Assembly: GCA_021030905.1 (NCBI GenBank)
Contig: JAGFMI010000018.1
Span: forward strand, 372,001-436,000
DNA from: Pyrenula massariospora
Taxonomy: Eukaryota; Ascomycota; Eurotiomycetes; Pyrenulales; Pyrenulaceae
Direction of reading: 5' to 3'
Length of the DNA: 64,000 bases
Part shown: in pieces, positions 1 to 10,333 of the stretch
Layout: each line of letters begins with the position of its first letter
Position numbering within the stretch: the stretch's first letter is position 1
The notes under the pieces: generated by a model
Seen by the model: only the letters and a program-made list of their open reading frames with translations
Database searches by the model: none
Told to the model about the DNA's origin: nothing
Program-made: the position numbers and the translations under genes

Positions 1-44
1 CAAAACCCAATTCTTACAGGACCAGCGCCATCGCAGCGTTATTT

Positions 45-1026
45 CTATGTCTTGATTGCCTCTGCTGGCGTGTTGCTCGGACCTCCGGTGATGTTGCCCA
101 CAAAATCAATATATCTAAAAACGTCTCCCCTTTTTTGCCCGCTGATGCCTATGCTGTTACCAATTCCCTTCATCCCTGGGAGCGCCATGTTGTGCCCCCT
201 GCCAAACGCCCTTTTTCCCGTGAATCCTTCTATTGCGGTGTCCACATCTCTTACAGTCAACCCCCGCACGCCGCTATCTGGTGCCGTGTTGACCAGAGCA
301 TCTTTGAGTTCTGTTACGTCGATTTGACCGCTATCATCATCATCGAAGGCCGCAAAAGCATTGAGCAGTTCTTGAGGGGGGCTGAGGCCCATTAAAGTTG
401 TGCCGAGACCATTTAGGAATGCTGGGAGTGTCATTCTTTGTGGAGAGCCCAGAGGAAAAAAGGGCGCAACTGCCGACGACGACGAATCCAGTCCAAGAGA
501 GGTGAAGACATCGACAACGTCACTCCGATCGACTTGACCGTCAGAGTCTCGATCCAAGACACTGAAGGCTTCGCGAAGTGAGTGTAGTAATTGCGGTGGT
601 AGCTTTGACAGAACATCTGCGTTTGCTGCAGCAGGAGCCCCATGCGGTCGACTACTCATAGGCGTCGGCGGATTGCCAGCTACGCTTCTTGTTGGTGGAG
701 ATGGCGGTGGCTCTGTCTGGCTCCTTGGGAAGCGAGAGGGTGGAGTTGGTGAAAGTGGAGCTGCAGTTCTCAGGTCGCTATCAGCATCATCAGCAGTATA
801 CGACTGTTTCAGCTTGCTTGGAGAAGTCGTGGGAGTAGTGTGATTGTTTCGACTAGGAGACTGGTTTGGAGGGGTCGATGGTCGCTGCGCTGTTGTTGGA
901 GAGGAGGGTCGTCGGAAAGGAGAAGCTCGAGGAGAATTGAAGGATAGAGGGGATGGCTTGTAAGAAGCCTGCGCAATTATCAGCATGTCAATGCATGATC
1001 AGATGGCCAATACCAGTTCTTACCAT
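45..1026 (-). CDS. EF-hand protein, myosin regulatory light chain-like
   Basis: Probable calcium-binding or light-chain-type protein of 308 aa. The N-terminal ~120 residues are Ser/Pro-rich and look disordered. The C-terminal half has two EF-hand-like loops, DRDSDGQVDRSDV (good match) and DDDDSGQIDVTEL, then a segment RYIDFVGNITG that resembles the end of myosin light chains. I place the start at an ATG at 1026-1024 that is followed at once by a 55-nt intron (1023-969, gtaaga...gcgcag); this gives M-ASYKPSPLSF. Using the open frame alone would start at 986 inside that intron. The gene diverges from AFI1, sharing about 665 bp of upstream DNA. It could equally be a generic calmodulin-like protein; partner and cellular role are not visible. 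The EF-hand call is secure, the light-chain assignment is an inference. Confidence 0.8.
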
Positions 1027-1691
1027 CTAGGAGTCCTTTTCTGTGGAGCGCTGTTTTGAAGCGTGGTTTTTGGTCGTTTCAAAGGTGCAAGCATTGGAAG
1101 AGGGACTTGTAGGCGCCTATGTGGCGCTCGAGCTACCCAATGCTCAAGCTAGATACTGCGGGCGCGGACTGTGAAGCTCGATGAATTATATGTAGTAGAA
1201 GTAAACGTCGTAAAGTGTTGCTTAAAAGGACGGATCGGGGCAAGTAAACAAAGGCGAGTCTCGGCGGTGCAGGGATGAGAAGAGCTGGACCCCAGACGGC
1301 GCTAATGGATTTCGCGTGGGGCGATCCAGGGCAGGCCGCTAAGTGGACCCTCTCCAATTGTCAGTGCGCCTGAAGGTCGTTTCAAATGATGCCTCCCTGC
1401 GGCCAGGCACGATGCAGTATCTGATCGTTCTTCTGCATTGAAATGGGTAGAAGGTCTCATCGCAATCTCAAGCTTTGCAGCTGGACTTCTGCATCGTTCA
1501 TTTGCTCGACCGAAGTTCCAACGCTCAGGAAGGTCGCGGGTATCTAAACTCAATCGATCACTACGTGGCTCTTGCGTGCCTTGCGTCGAATCCTGGTCCT
1601 TACGATCCGCAAAGTCAATTACGATGATACACCTGCTTGTGGACCAAGGTACTTGATGACTTGATGTTGAACGACGCCCACCACCTCCAAT
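1027..1691. promoter_or_regulatory. Shared divergent intergenic region
   Basis: About 665 bp between two divergent genes (EF-hand protein and AFI1). Short open frames on both strands have no recognisable content. It presumably holds both promoters; I see no convincing TATA box or operator. Confidence 0.4.
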
Positions 1692-4279
1692 ATGGCCACG
1701 GCTTTGCCTTATAGACCGCCTGTTACCAATGGTCCATCAGATCCAGCCTCTTCACTTTCATCCTTTCCCTCTGAGAAGATAACCCCCAATGTCTCGGATA
1801 ACGCTGCTATCAGAAGGGCATCTACACCCTCGAAAAGCTCTCAGACGTCGCTGCCACACTCACGAAAGTCCTCCCATGCAGGTTCCATACGTCCGAGAAG
1901 CCTCCGGTCTCGGTCAAAGAAGCTGAAATCTCAATACCCTCAAGATTCACCAGAGCGCCATGTCGAGTACATACTCGTTGCTTCCTTCGACATTGATCGG
2001 GGTCCGATCATGGAGCACCAGTATCCCGCTGCCATCAGCCCACATGAGAACATGTTAGCCGAGCTGATGTTACCTGATCAAACCCACGTGCGAAGTCAGG
2101 ATTGGACCATTTTTTTCTTGCATAAAGACGCTGGATCTGAAGAAGAAGAGGCAGTGGAACAGGAAGCGAAAAGGCAGAAACGTCTCGAAAAAAGGCTGGC
2201 AAGACAAGATACAGCTCAGAACGGGGCGAATCAGACCCCGGAGATGAGTGACGTGAGTGATGAGAGCGACGTCCCAGATGATGATGGAGGCGAACCTCCT
2301 TTGATGTATGTTCTGAACCTTGTAAATACGAAGCAGGACAACACGGTCAAAAGGTATTTCTCCCCCTTACAAATCATATCAGGCTAACCTTCAACAGAGG
2401 TGCTGTTGTAAAGGCTATGGCAATATGTACTCGGCATTCATTTCTTCATATCTATAAGGTAAAGATTATCGTCACCTCTTAAGATTTCGCTAACCCATGT
2501 CAGCCACTTTTGTTACTTGCGCTTGAGGATTATTTTAAATCTCCTTACCCTGAAACCTTAGCGTCATTATATAACGCGGTAAATGCGATGGATCTTTCTT
2601 TGATGCCAAAGTTGTCATTTTTGGAGCGTCATATTTTGCAAGCGAGTGACGCCAAGGATATGTTTATTGAAAAGTTCGAGAGGATGATACGACAGCGGCA
2701 AGCAGAAGATGCCATTTCAGACAAAAAGCTGTCGCCTGGATCTCCCAGCAAAGGTGGCGCCCGATACTCCGTTCCACGAGACACGCATGAATTTGAATCA
2801 AAGGTCGTATACCATGACATTCCCATACCTATCAAAGTCCCTACTGCAATTGCTCCGGAAACGGTTGGAGACTTCTCCATTGTCAAATTGATTCAGACCT
2901 TTGGCGGTCCCCATCTGTCATCGCCGCAACCATTTGCTCTACATCCTCATCTCACAACCAGCGGTGCATTTACACATCCTATCGTCATACTGATAAACGC
3001 CATGCTAACTCAAAAGCGCGTCATCTTCCTTGGACACAATCAACCTTCTGGAGAGGTTGCTGAGGCAGTTTTAGGGGCATGTGCCTTAGCCTCAGGTGGC
3101 GTACTCCGCGGATTCACACGCCATGCTTTTCCGTATACCGATCTTACTAAAATCGATGATCTGCTCAAAGTTCCTGGCTTTATTGCTGGTGTCACAAATC
3201 CAGCTTTTGCCAATCATCACGAGTGGTGGGACCTCCTTTGTGATCTGCCGAGCGGCCGCATGAAGATCAGCTCAAAAATTGAGCCAGCACCAATGACCGA
3301 AGGCTTGGTTTACTTCCAGCAGCAAAACCCAGGCATCTCGACTACGCCGATCACAAGTACGTCGACAAACTACTTTGCGAATTCCACGCCGGCCTCCTCG
3401 GATCCAACTGGCGACACGCTTTTTATGGAAGACATTGCCCGGAGCATAGCATCTCGACACGGAGAGTCTGTTATACGCTTTAAGTTCCGCTCTTACGTGA
3501 CTAAATTCACCCGCATGGCCGCTGCGTTTGAAGAGTCTGTCTACGGGGCTTCAGCTTTGTACATTCTTCCACCTTCAGAAACCGATCCCCCTTCAAACAC
3601 TGATTCTCCGAACTCTCCGAAGAAGCCCTCATCTACGTCTTCATCAGGCAATTCTGGAAAGATTGACTTTGCTTCCCTTCGTGGCCACGGATACGTTTGG
3701 TCAGACGCAAATGCAAAAGCGCGTGAGCTTGCTGCAAGTGTATCCAGGATTGAGGGATGGCGCAATACACGATCTTACTATACTTTCATTTCCGACCTGG
3801 CTTTCCTGCATTCATCGAACCATGCACAGCAACCTTCACACCGGCCATCTGAACTGTCACCCGCGGCCATTCCAACGACAATTGATATCCACCACCATCA
3901 TGACCGACTACGTTTGCTTCGTTTAACACCATTGGAGGCGGGAGCAATCTACCTTGCTCTTGCCGCCACTTGTGTAGACTATGTTTCAATCAACCAACTA
4001 TTAGTGATCACACCCGAATCCCAAGCCGGTCTCTTCTATGTCGCTCTGGGCTTGTGGCATCCCGATCGTCGAGTCAGAGAAGCGGTCGTTAATATGCTGG
4101 AAAGAATTGGAAAGCACGAGGCGGGAAGGCATTTCTGGGGCAGGGTCGGCGGGTGGGTGAAATTGGGAAAGGCTAGAGTGGCAAGGGATGTGGAGCAGGC
4201 AAGCCGTAGGGAAGAAGATGGCGATGATGCGGCGATGTCAATGATGGGAGGGTTTATGGGAGATGCAAGGAATAGTTGA
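1692..4279 (+). CDS. AFI1: Arf3-interacting DENN-type protein Afi1 (SPA domain)
   Basis: 832-aa polarity and exocytic-traffic protein. In yeast Afi1 binds the GTPase Arf3 and helps keep the polarity axis. Exons are 1692-2353, 2398-2458 and 2504-4279; the joins give [16 protein letters not shown] and [16 protein letters not shown]. After a Ser-rich leader, residues ~90-240 carry the Afi1 N-terminal/uDENN-like module ([20 protein letters not shown]; then WTIFFLHKD) with an acidic, Lys-rich insert. The SPA/DENN core follows with [20 protein letters not shown] and the dense region around [14 protein letters not shown] poorly conserved Ser/Pro loop sits near residues 610-640. Both introns are 44-45 nt with CTAAC branch sites. 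The next gene, VPS5, starts 364 bp downstream in the same direction; no functional linkage is implied. Confidence 0.92.
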
Positions 4280-4643
4280 GCCTTTCTAAACAGATCCTTG
4301 TCACAAATTTCCCATCATTCAAGCGCATCAGCGTCGAGCGCGGGATTGGATTCTTTGGGGACACTACATCAATCCACATGGATAATCACGCCTTACGAAC
4401 AACACTACCATTCGCGGGTCCTATTGTTTGTCAAATTATCTGTGCTTGCTGTACGGTGTGTGATTCCCCCTGAAGTACGGCTGCCAAGCCTTCGTCATTT
4501 TGGCAGCATCAGGTAGCGGTTCATCGGAACAGCCCGAAAGGCGGGAAAAGGCAGCTCTTTCCAACATCCCTCAATTGGTCCCCTCCCAGCTCCTAGAAGG
4601 TTTGCCCTAAGCTTCATTGATAGAAGCCTTAAGGCAATATACT
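4280..4643. other. Intergenic AFI1-VPS5
   Basis: 364 bp holding the AFI1 3' end and VPS5 5' leader. Two short open frames show no coding character. Nothing else seen. Confidence 0.4.
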
Positions 4644-6598
4644 ATGGATCTTGACACAGGTGACTCGCCATGGGGCGGTAAGTTGCAATTCAAGCCGTGA
4701 TTTCAGAGACAAGCTGAAGCATGCGCAGATGTCCCATCTCAGTCAACAGAGAGCAATCGTGACAGATCATCCCAGCAGGACACATCCGGTGCGCCGAAAC
4801 CAAATCTCAGAAGATATCGCAAGCTCTAACATGACTGTGAAGATTCCCTTTCTCCCCCTTCCACTGCGCAATCTGGAACTACAGTGGGCGGCGCAAAATC
4901 CACTCGAGGCTCCAAAACACCTCGAAAAGCCCAGCCTACGCGGCTTGAAGCTGTCGACGGCTCAGTTGACCCTTTGGGACCTCTCGGCGACACATCGTTT
5001 GCTTCTGAAGCTGCTCCAGCTGTTGGAGGTCCCATCCCACCACATAAGGAAAATAATGTTTCTCGAAACCAAAAACCAAGCTCCTCAAATATCCAATCGG
5101 CGGGCGGTAGGCTTAATGCAGATGTTGACGAGGTATCGGATGACGGCTCAGCGCAGTCAAGAACGAGGGGCCCTCCACCTGTACAAGCCCCTACAGCGGG
5201 AAACGAAGGCGCAAGGCGACAAACACAGCCAAGCATGACCGTGGAGCAAGCGGCAAAACCATCGTTCGAAATCACGGTTGGTGACCCACACAAAGTTGGG
5301 GACTTAACGAGCAGTCACATAGTTTACCAAGTGAGGACGAGGACTACCTCCAAGGCGTACAGGCAGCCAGAGTTTGCGGTTAGCCGCCGGTATAGGGACT
5401 TTTTGTGGCTCTACAACTCGCTTCATGCCAATAACCCGGGTATTGTCGTGCCTCCACCACCGGAGAAGCAGGCTGTCGGGCGTTTTGATACAAGCTTTGT
5501 CGAGTCGAGGAGAGCGGCATTGGAGAGAATGTTAAACAAGACGGCAGCGCACCCTATCCTGCAGCACGACGGAGATCTGAAAATCTTCCTGGAGAGCGAT
5601 ACATTCAATATGGACGTTAAGAACAAAGAGAACAAGGAGCCTGATTTGGGCCAGAAGCAGGGCATGTTCGGGTCCTTTGGTCTGGGGTCTAGTAGTGGGA
5701 AGTTCATTGAACACGACGACGTATGCTGCTTTTCTTTTCGAAATGTTTCAAGCTAACGATTAAAGTGGTTCCATGATCGCAAAGTTTATCTAGACGCTCT
5801 TGAGAATCAGCTAAAGGCGCTACTTAAAGCTATCGACATTGTTGTCGCCCAACGAAGAGGCCTTGCTGAAGCCGCAGGAGACTTTTCCTCCTCTTTACAT
5901 GCTCTGTCTGTGGTTGAGCTATCCCCAACCCTTTCGGGGCCCCTTGATGGCCTTTCAGCTCTACAGGAAAGACTACGAGAGCTTTATGAACGTCAAGCGC
6001 AACAAGACGTTTTGACATTGGGTATTACAATCGATGAGTACATTCGGCTTATTGGGAGTATCAAAATGGCATTTTCTCAACGGCAAAAGGCGTTTCACAG
6101 CTGGCATGCGGCGGAATCCGAGCTCCAAAAGCGGAAAAAGACACAAGACAAATTGCTCAGCCAGGGCAAATCTCAACAAGACCGACTGAATCAGCTTAAT
6201 GCGGATGTTTCGGATGCTGAGCGCCGTGTACATCAAGCACGGCTACTTTTCGAGGATATGGGCCGGGTGATGCGTAATGAGCTTGAGAGGTTTGAAAGGG
6301 AAAAGGTTGAAGATTTCAAGTCAGGCGTCGAGACTTTCCTCGAAGGTGCCGTTGAGGCCCAAAAGGAGGTAATTCAATCCTTGAACGACCGAGATGCGCT
6401 CTTCCAAGACTAATACCGAAACAGATCATCGAACAGTGGGAGGCTTTCCTTCTGAATCTCGATGCCGATGACGACCATGATCCGTTCTTCAAGCCGCCCG
6501 CCGCCTCCCCCTCGGTTGCCGAAGAGCCGCCGAAAAGCGCTGAAAGTGAATCAGCCGCTGAGTCTGCAGCTACGGCGACTATTGATCAGGAAGCTTAA
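4644..6598 (+). CDS. VPS5: Retromer sorting nexin Vps5 (PX-BAR)
   Basis: 582-aa retromer subunit of the SNX1/SNX2 family, which tubulates endosomes during endosome-to-Golgi retrieval. Exons: 4644-4677, 4729-4788, 4843-5720, 5766-6368, 6425-6598. The first two exons are only 34 and 60 nt; their joins give SPWGDVPSQST and QDTSDSLSPPS. The PX domain lies at about residues 172-284, with the phosphoinositide-binding RRYRDF motif, a PPPPEKQ loop and FVESRRAALERML. It is followed by EHDDWFHDRKVYLDALENQL and a Vps5-type BAR domain (~300-540) rich in coiled coil. The protein ends in an acidic, Ala/Ser-rich tail. Intron 2 uses a weaker donor (gtgcgc) and a gaag acceptor, so that join is the least certain; the others are canonical. 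Family assignment is very sure. Confidence 0.92.
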
Positions 6599-7041
6599 GA
6601 TATTGATACCTATACTTTTACGGCACGACACGTGTTTCCTGCATCTCTATTCGGCGCAAAATTCGCTCTACGGCTATGAAAGCCCTTTTTGCTGGCGGCA
6701 AGGAAATCAATTACGAGTGCGGTGTTGTTCGCGTCCGATTTATGTATCCGGAGGCTACCAATTTCACGACTTTCTCCTTCACTGTGAACTTTGTTGAATT
6801 CGCGGAAACTCTTCTAGCTCCTGTGCCCATTGTCTGGATTTCTGCGAAAGCCCTAGATTTTCCGAACATTGTCGCGGTCTTCTTTTTGTCCAACCTTTTC
6901 TTTCTGCTATCCCCAAACTAGCAAACAAACCTAGTTCCTTATAGCTCCATGTCTTTCCAAACAAACCACATAGGTATATAGGGGAGCGGTCTCACGGGTC
7001 TTGCTTGACTACTCTAGTTCGATCAACTGCGTCACCCTTCC
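6599..7041. other. Intergenic after VPS5
   Basis: 443 bp, T-rich over its second half. A TATA-like stretch (tatata near 6975-6980) lies about 62 nt before the small open frame at 7042. No other feature seen. Confidence 0.3.
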
Positions 7042-7371
7042 ATGCAAAAAGCTGTTAGAATTTTTATTCTTGTTCTCGTTCTGACTCTTGTTTTCCTGGG
7101 CATCTTCCAAGCTTCGACAGTCTGCGGCTGGATGACTGTCCTTTTTCGGTGGATGCGCAAACTTGCCAAATGTGTGCGAAAGAGGACCAGATCAATTCAT
7201 CAAGGAGGGGATGAAGTCACCACGAGTGTGAGTTGAGCATCCGAGTCTTGGTGAAATAGATCGTAGTGTCTAATAGCAGTGTAGCATCCACATGGAACCA
7301 CCGACGGAACCACTCACCCGACGACAGACAGCAACTTGCGGAGCGAGAATGGGGAAGAGAACATGGTGTAA
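7042..7371 (+). CDS. Possible small single-pass membrane protein
   Basis: Unrecognised. The open frame begins with a strongly hydrophobic segment (VRIFILVLVLTLVFLGIF) followed by Trp, Cys and many Arg/Lys residues, as in a short type II or tail-exposed membrane peptide. A good donor (gtgagt, 7228) and acceptor (7284) would join it to a Thr/His/Asn-rich tail, giving about 90 aa ending at 7371; without splicing the frame stops at 7236. A TATA-like sequence lies about 60 nt upstream. No homologue comes to mind and chance cannot be excluded. Transcript evidence would decide. Confidence 0.3.
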
Positions 7372-8118
7372 TATGCCTTGACGAACGATTTCCGTGGAGG
7401 CGATGCCCATGTGCGAACCTATCAAGTCGGATTGAGAATAATGACGAAGAAAATGCTACCGCAGAGAGTATCGATGGAATTAGGGGGACGAAGACAACTT
7501 GATCGACGGGATTGAATCAACACTCAGGCTTTCTTGGCAAAGGTTTTTAGATTCGCTCGTGTCTCAACTGTGCGCAGCTCCAGGGACAGCGAAGCGCATT
7601 GCATGCTGAGCGGCTCCAGATTAAATGAAGGGTTATAGTAGAAAGTGTGAGGGAGTGTCAGCGAATATGAGACCACTTGAAAGATGCGCTAGGTGCTACA
7701 AGGCTCCCGCGTCTCGCACGGAGTCAATCAGAACAAGAGAATGTACCGCCTTGTGCCGGGAAGTTAGCTATATTGAACCTTAAGCGCCTGCAGAACGGTC
7801 TTATGTTCGACGACGGTGAGGGGATCCTGGTTAATTGCACAGCGACAACTTACGAGAATGCTCTTCGAAGAAAGTGGAGCAAAGGGGTCTCTATTAGGAA
7901 AACACACATCCATATCCCCATCACCAAAGACCAAGCAGTCACTTACTCTGCATTGAATGTGACCGACCTCTGCGCATAGATTTCAACATTGTAACAAAAC
8001 AGCTCCGCGGGTGTCTGAAATACCCATTGTACTCCCTAGACGTCTGTGTGAAATGATCCCATGTTCAATATCAGCCCTCAACATCTTATTCCCGCTCAAC
8101 CGCAACATCATGCAATCG
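7372..8118. other. Intergenic, no gene seen
   Basis: About 750 bp. A 100-codon open frame on the plus strand (7677-7979) has no recognisable motif or family composition. The right end should hold the 3' UTR of the bL31m gene. Confidence 0.35.
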
Positions 8119-8697
8119 TCAACGTTTCTTCTTTCCCCCCTGCGGCCCCGTATCCTTCACCATCCCCATCTCCTGCCCATAGCTACTAATCAAATCCAAC
8201 AAACTCTCATCCTCCTCCCTCCCTCCTCCTTCTTCCTCCCTCATCTCCCCCTCCCCCTCCCCCTCCTTCTCCCTAGCTTCCTCCTCCTCCCCCACCACCT
8301 CCCTCTCCTTCTCCCGCCTCCCCTCTAAACTCGCATCCCAGCCCCTCCCAAACCTCCCCCGAAAAGCAGCCAGCCGCCCCGCCTCGTCGGCCTCGACGTT
8401 CAGCAGGTCGCGCGCGCTCGGGTTCCAGAGCGGCGCGTTGCGCGTGTCCCGCGCCGAGCGGTACACGGGTAAGGGGGAGGTGGTGCGGATGGTGTAGGCG
8501 GAGCCGTCGGAGAGGGTGATGAGCTGGGTGAAGGTGTAGGGGCGTTTGGGGCGGCGGAGGAGGAGCGCGGTGCGGTGGGGGGTGTGGATGTATGTCGTTC
8601 GTGGGGCGAATGGGGGGTTGGTGGTGGTGCAGAGGAAGAGGGGGTGGTGGAAGGGGGAGGAGGTTGTGGTGCGGAGGTGGGAGGTTTTTAGGGACAT
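8119..8697 (-). CDS. MRPL36: Mitochondrial large-subunit ribosomal protein bL31m
   Basis: 192-aa, single-exon gene. The core TFTQLITLSDGSAYTIRTTS followed by PLPVYRSARDTRNAPLWNPS and RLAAFRGRFGRGWD is the bL31m signature of fungal mitoribosomes (yeast Mrpl36). The N-terminal ~50 residues are basic, Ser/Thr-rich and Phe/Pro-containing, as expected for a mitochondrial presequence. Residues ~128-170 form a Glu/Gly/Arg low-complexity tract encoded by an almost pure polypyrimidine strand at 8210-8330; this looks lineage-specific. The C-terminus is LLDLISSYGQEMG plus a basic tail. It diverges from YOS1 across 385 bp. Confidence 0.88.
   Translation of the reverse strand: MSLKTSHLRTTTSSPFHHPLFLCTTTNPPFAPRTTYIHTPHRTALLLRRPKRPYTFTQLITLSDGSAYTIRTTSPLPVYRSARDTRNAPLWNPSARDLLNVEADEAGRLAAFRGRFGRGWDASLEGRREKEREVVGEEEEAREKEGEGEGEMREEEGGGREEDESLLDLISSYGQEMGMVKDTGPQGGKKKR
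8200..8335. repeat. Polypyrimidine/polypurine low-complexity tract in bL31m gene
   Basis: The plus strand is almost entirely C and T for about 130 bp, made of imperfect ctcccc and cctcctt units. It encodes the acidic Glu/Gly tract of bL31m on the minus strand. Mirror-like homopurine tracts of this length can adopt triplex structures; that is known chemistry, not something seen here. Confidence 0.7.
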
Positions 8698-9082
8698 GTT
8701 TGGAGGTGAAAGTGAGGATGAGAATGGAGGGGGATTTCTGGGAGTTGCTTAAGGCGCTATTAGAGGGAGAGGTATGGTGGCCATTCTGGATGTTGAGCTT
8801 CGGATGGGAGTTGGAAAAATTGTGGATTGGATGCGGAGGAGCATTTGAAGACAATCGGGGAGCTACTCAGCCTTGCGGGTAAGGCTGAAAAGCTTCGCTG
8901 CTCTGCGAATGCCAAGCTCCTTCCCGACCAAGCTGGCATCTAGAAAGATTCCATATGCTCTCAAGTTGGTCTTGTCCCCACCACGTACTCATGCTCAGTC
9001 AAGAGCTCAGACGTGGCATCACTCTCCTGAGCGCCACGCTTATAAATCACTTTTCATCTTTCCACATTGCACAGTCTCTAAC
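8698..9082. promoter_or_regulatory. Divergent intergenic region MRPL36/YOS1
   Basis: 385 bp shared upstream region of two short housekeeping genes. The left end is G-rich, the right end pyrimidine-rich just before the YOS1 start. No specific operator recognised. Confidence 0.4.
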
Positions 9083-9473
9083 ATGCTCTTCTTCGGCCTG
9101 GGGACCCCGATCTACGGTATGCCTTTCCTTATTCACACCTCTCCCCAGCCAAATGTGAGCTAAATACTGACGTTCTACGTACCTTTACAGTCGCAGTTCT
9201 CCTCCTCAATGCAATAACCATCCTCTCCGAAGACCGCTTCCTCGCGCGCAGTATTTTCCCCTCCTCTCCTCACCTCGATCCGTCCACAAGCTAACAACAT
9301 CAGTTGGATGGGGCACCACCTCCCCCGGCCCCGATAACTTCGGGGTCCGGGATGACGGGACGAGCATCAAAGCACGACTGATCAAGGGTATTGCGGGTGT
9401 GAGAACGGCGTTTACATATCCTCTAATCGGGGTGAATACATTGATAATTTTATACGAGTTGTTGCTCGGATGA
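9083..9473 (+). CDS. YOS1: Yos1-like ER-Golgi protein (IER3IP1 family)
   Basis: 87-aa membrane protein needed for COPII vesicle traffic; yeast Yos1 works with Yip1 and Yif1. It is split into three small exons, 9083-9116, 9191-9250 and 9304-9473, so no exon alone is recognisable. The joined protein starts MLFFGLGTPIYVAVLLLNAI and continues ILSEDRFLARIGWGTTS, then IKARLIKGIAGVRTAFTYPL and a C-terminal hydrophobic segment ending LIILYELLLG. Length, the N-terminal and C-terminal membrane segments, the SEDRFLARIGW motif and the terminal LLLG all match the family. Both introns have clear donors (gtatgc, gtattt) and CAG acceptors. Confidence 0.93.
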
Positions 9474-10333
9474 GATGAGATTATGCGGTACGGAATTAGA
9501 CGACGCGGTCGGCACATTTTGAGCCCCGTCAATGACAATTTAATGAGCAAGGAAGTGGAAGGAGCTGGCATGTGAAGGTAGGGAAATGGGACATTGGTCG
9601 ATTTGCCATTTTCGACGGCTGCACGAGGCAGTGTGAAGAGAGCTCGGTGAAAGTGACGACGACAAAGTGCATTCAGGGACGCATCAAAGCTGTTGATGTA
9701 GCAATCTTGACATGGAAGCAGGAGACAACGGATAGGAAAGCAAGGGCCAGAGTGCGGAAGTATTAAAACCCCATTTGTACAAGGCTTGAAATGGAGACCA
9801 AGACAGCGTGCCGTCAAGTTCGGCTATGCTAGAAATCTCATGTACTATAACGTAGAGAGCACGTCATTGTGCGACTTTAGTTTCAGCAAATTTCTTCAGG
9901 GAGTTTTAGTCTTGAAATAAGTACTAAGAACAAGTCGAATCGCAAATATCGTACAAGCACCCTCGTGCGAATTATAGCTCGTTTTCGCAGGGTCACGACG
10001 AGCATTAGATACCATCAGACCTTTTCTGATTACCACTCTGCCCTATATCGAGTATATAGGTAAGTATATGACTCGCTCATGAATATCCTGTGAGAATAAA
10101 ATTTTTTCTTGCATGATGACCATGACCGATCCGTGTAGCAAAGCAGAGCTCAAAGCTGCTAGAAAGGCATGACGTGGAGTGGTATCGTAACGTGCAAAGC
10201 TCAAAAGCGAAAACCGCGGGTAACACCGCCCCTGGACATCCATGGCCGTGATTTGTGTACCATAGTGCCGTGATCCTTCAAAAAAGCGCCCCAAAAGTCT
10301 CAGGTCAAGCAATTGATTATGTCGGATAATTCT
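9474..10333. other. Convergent intergenic region YOS1/UBP
   Basis: 860 bp between the 3' ends of two convergent genes. A 203-codon open frame on the minus strand overlaps YOS1 and has no family features, so I treat it as a shadow. No RNA gene or repeat seen. Confidence 0.4.

Noticed and set aside
4651-5238. 195-codon plus-strand frame at the start of VPS5
   Set aside because: It is a shifted frame produced by reading through VPS5 introns 1 and 2; the spliced frame restores the SPWGDVP start.
8273-8854. 193-codon frame rich in Pro and His on the minus strand
   Set aside because: It is the +1 shadow of bL31m in a low-complexity, skewed region.
9206-9817. 203-codon minus-strand open frame
   Set aside because: It overlaps all of YOS1 exon 3 on the opposite strand and has no family signature; YOS1 is certain.
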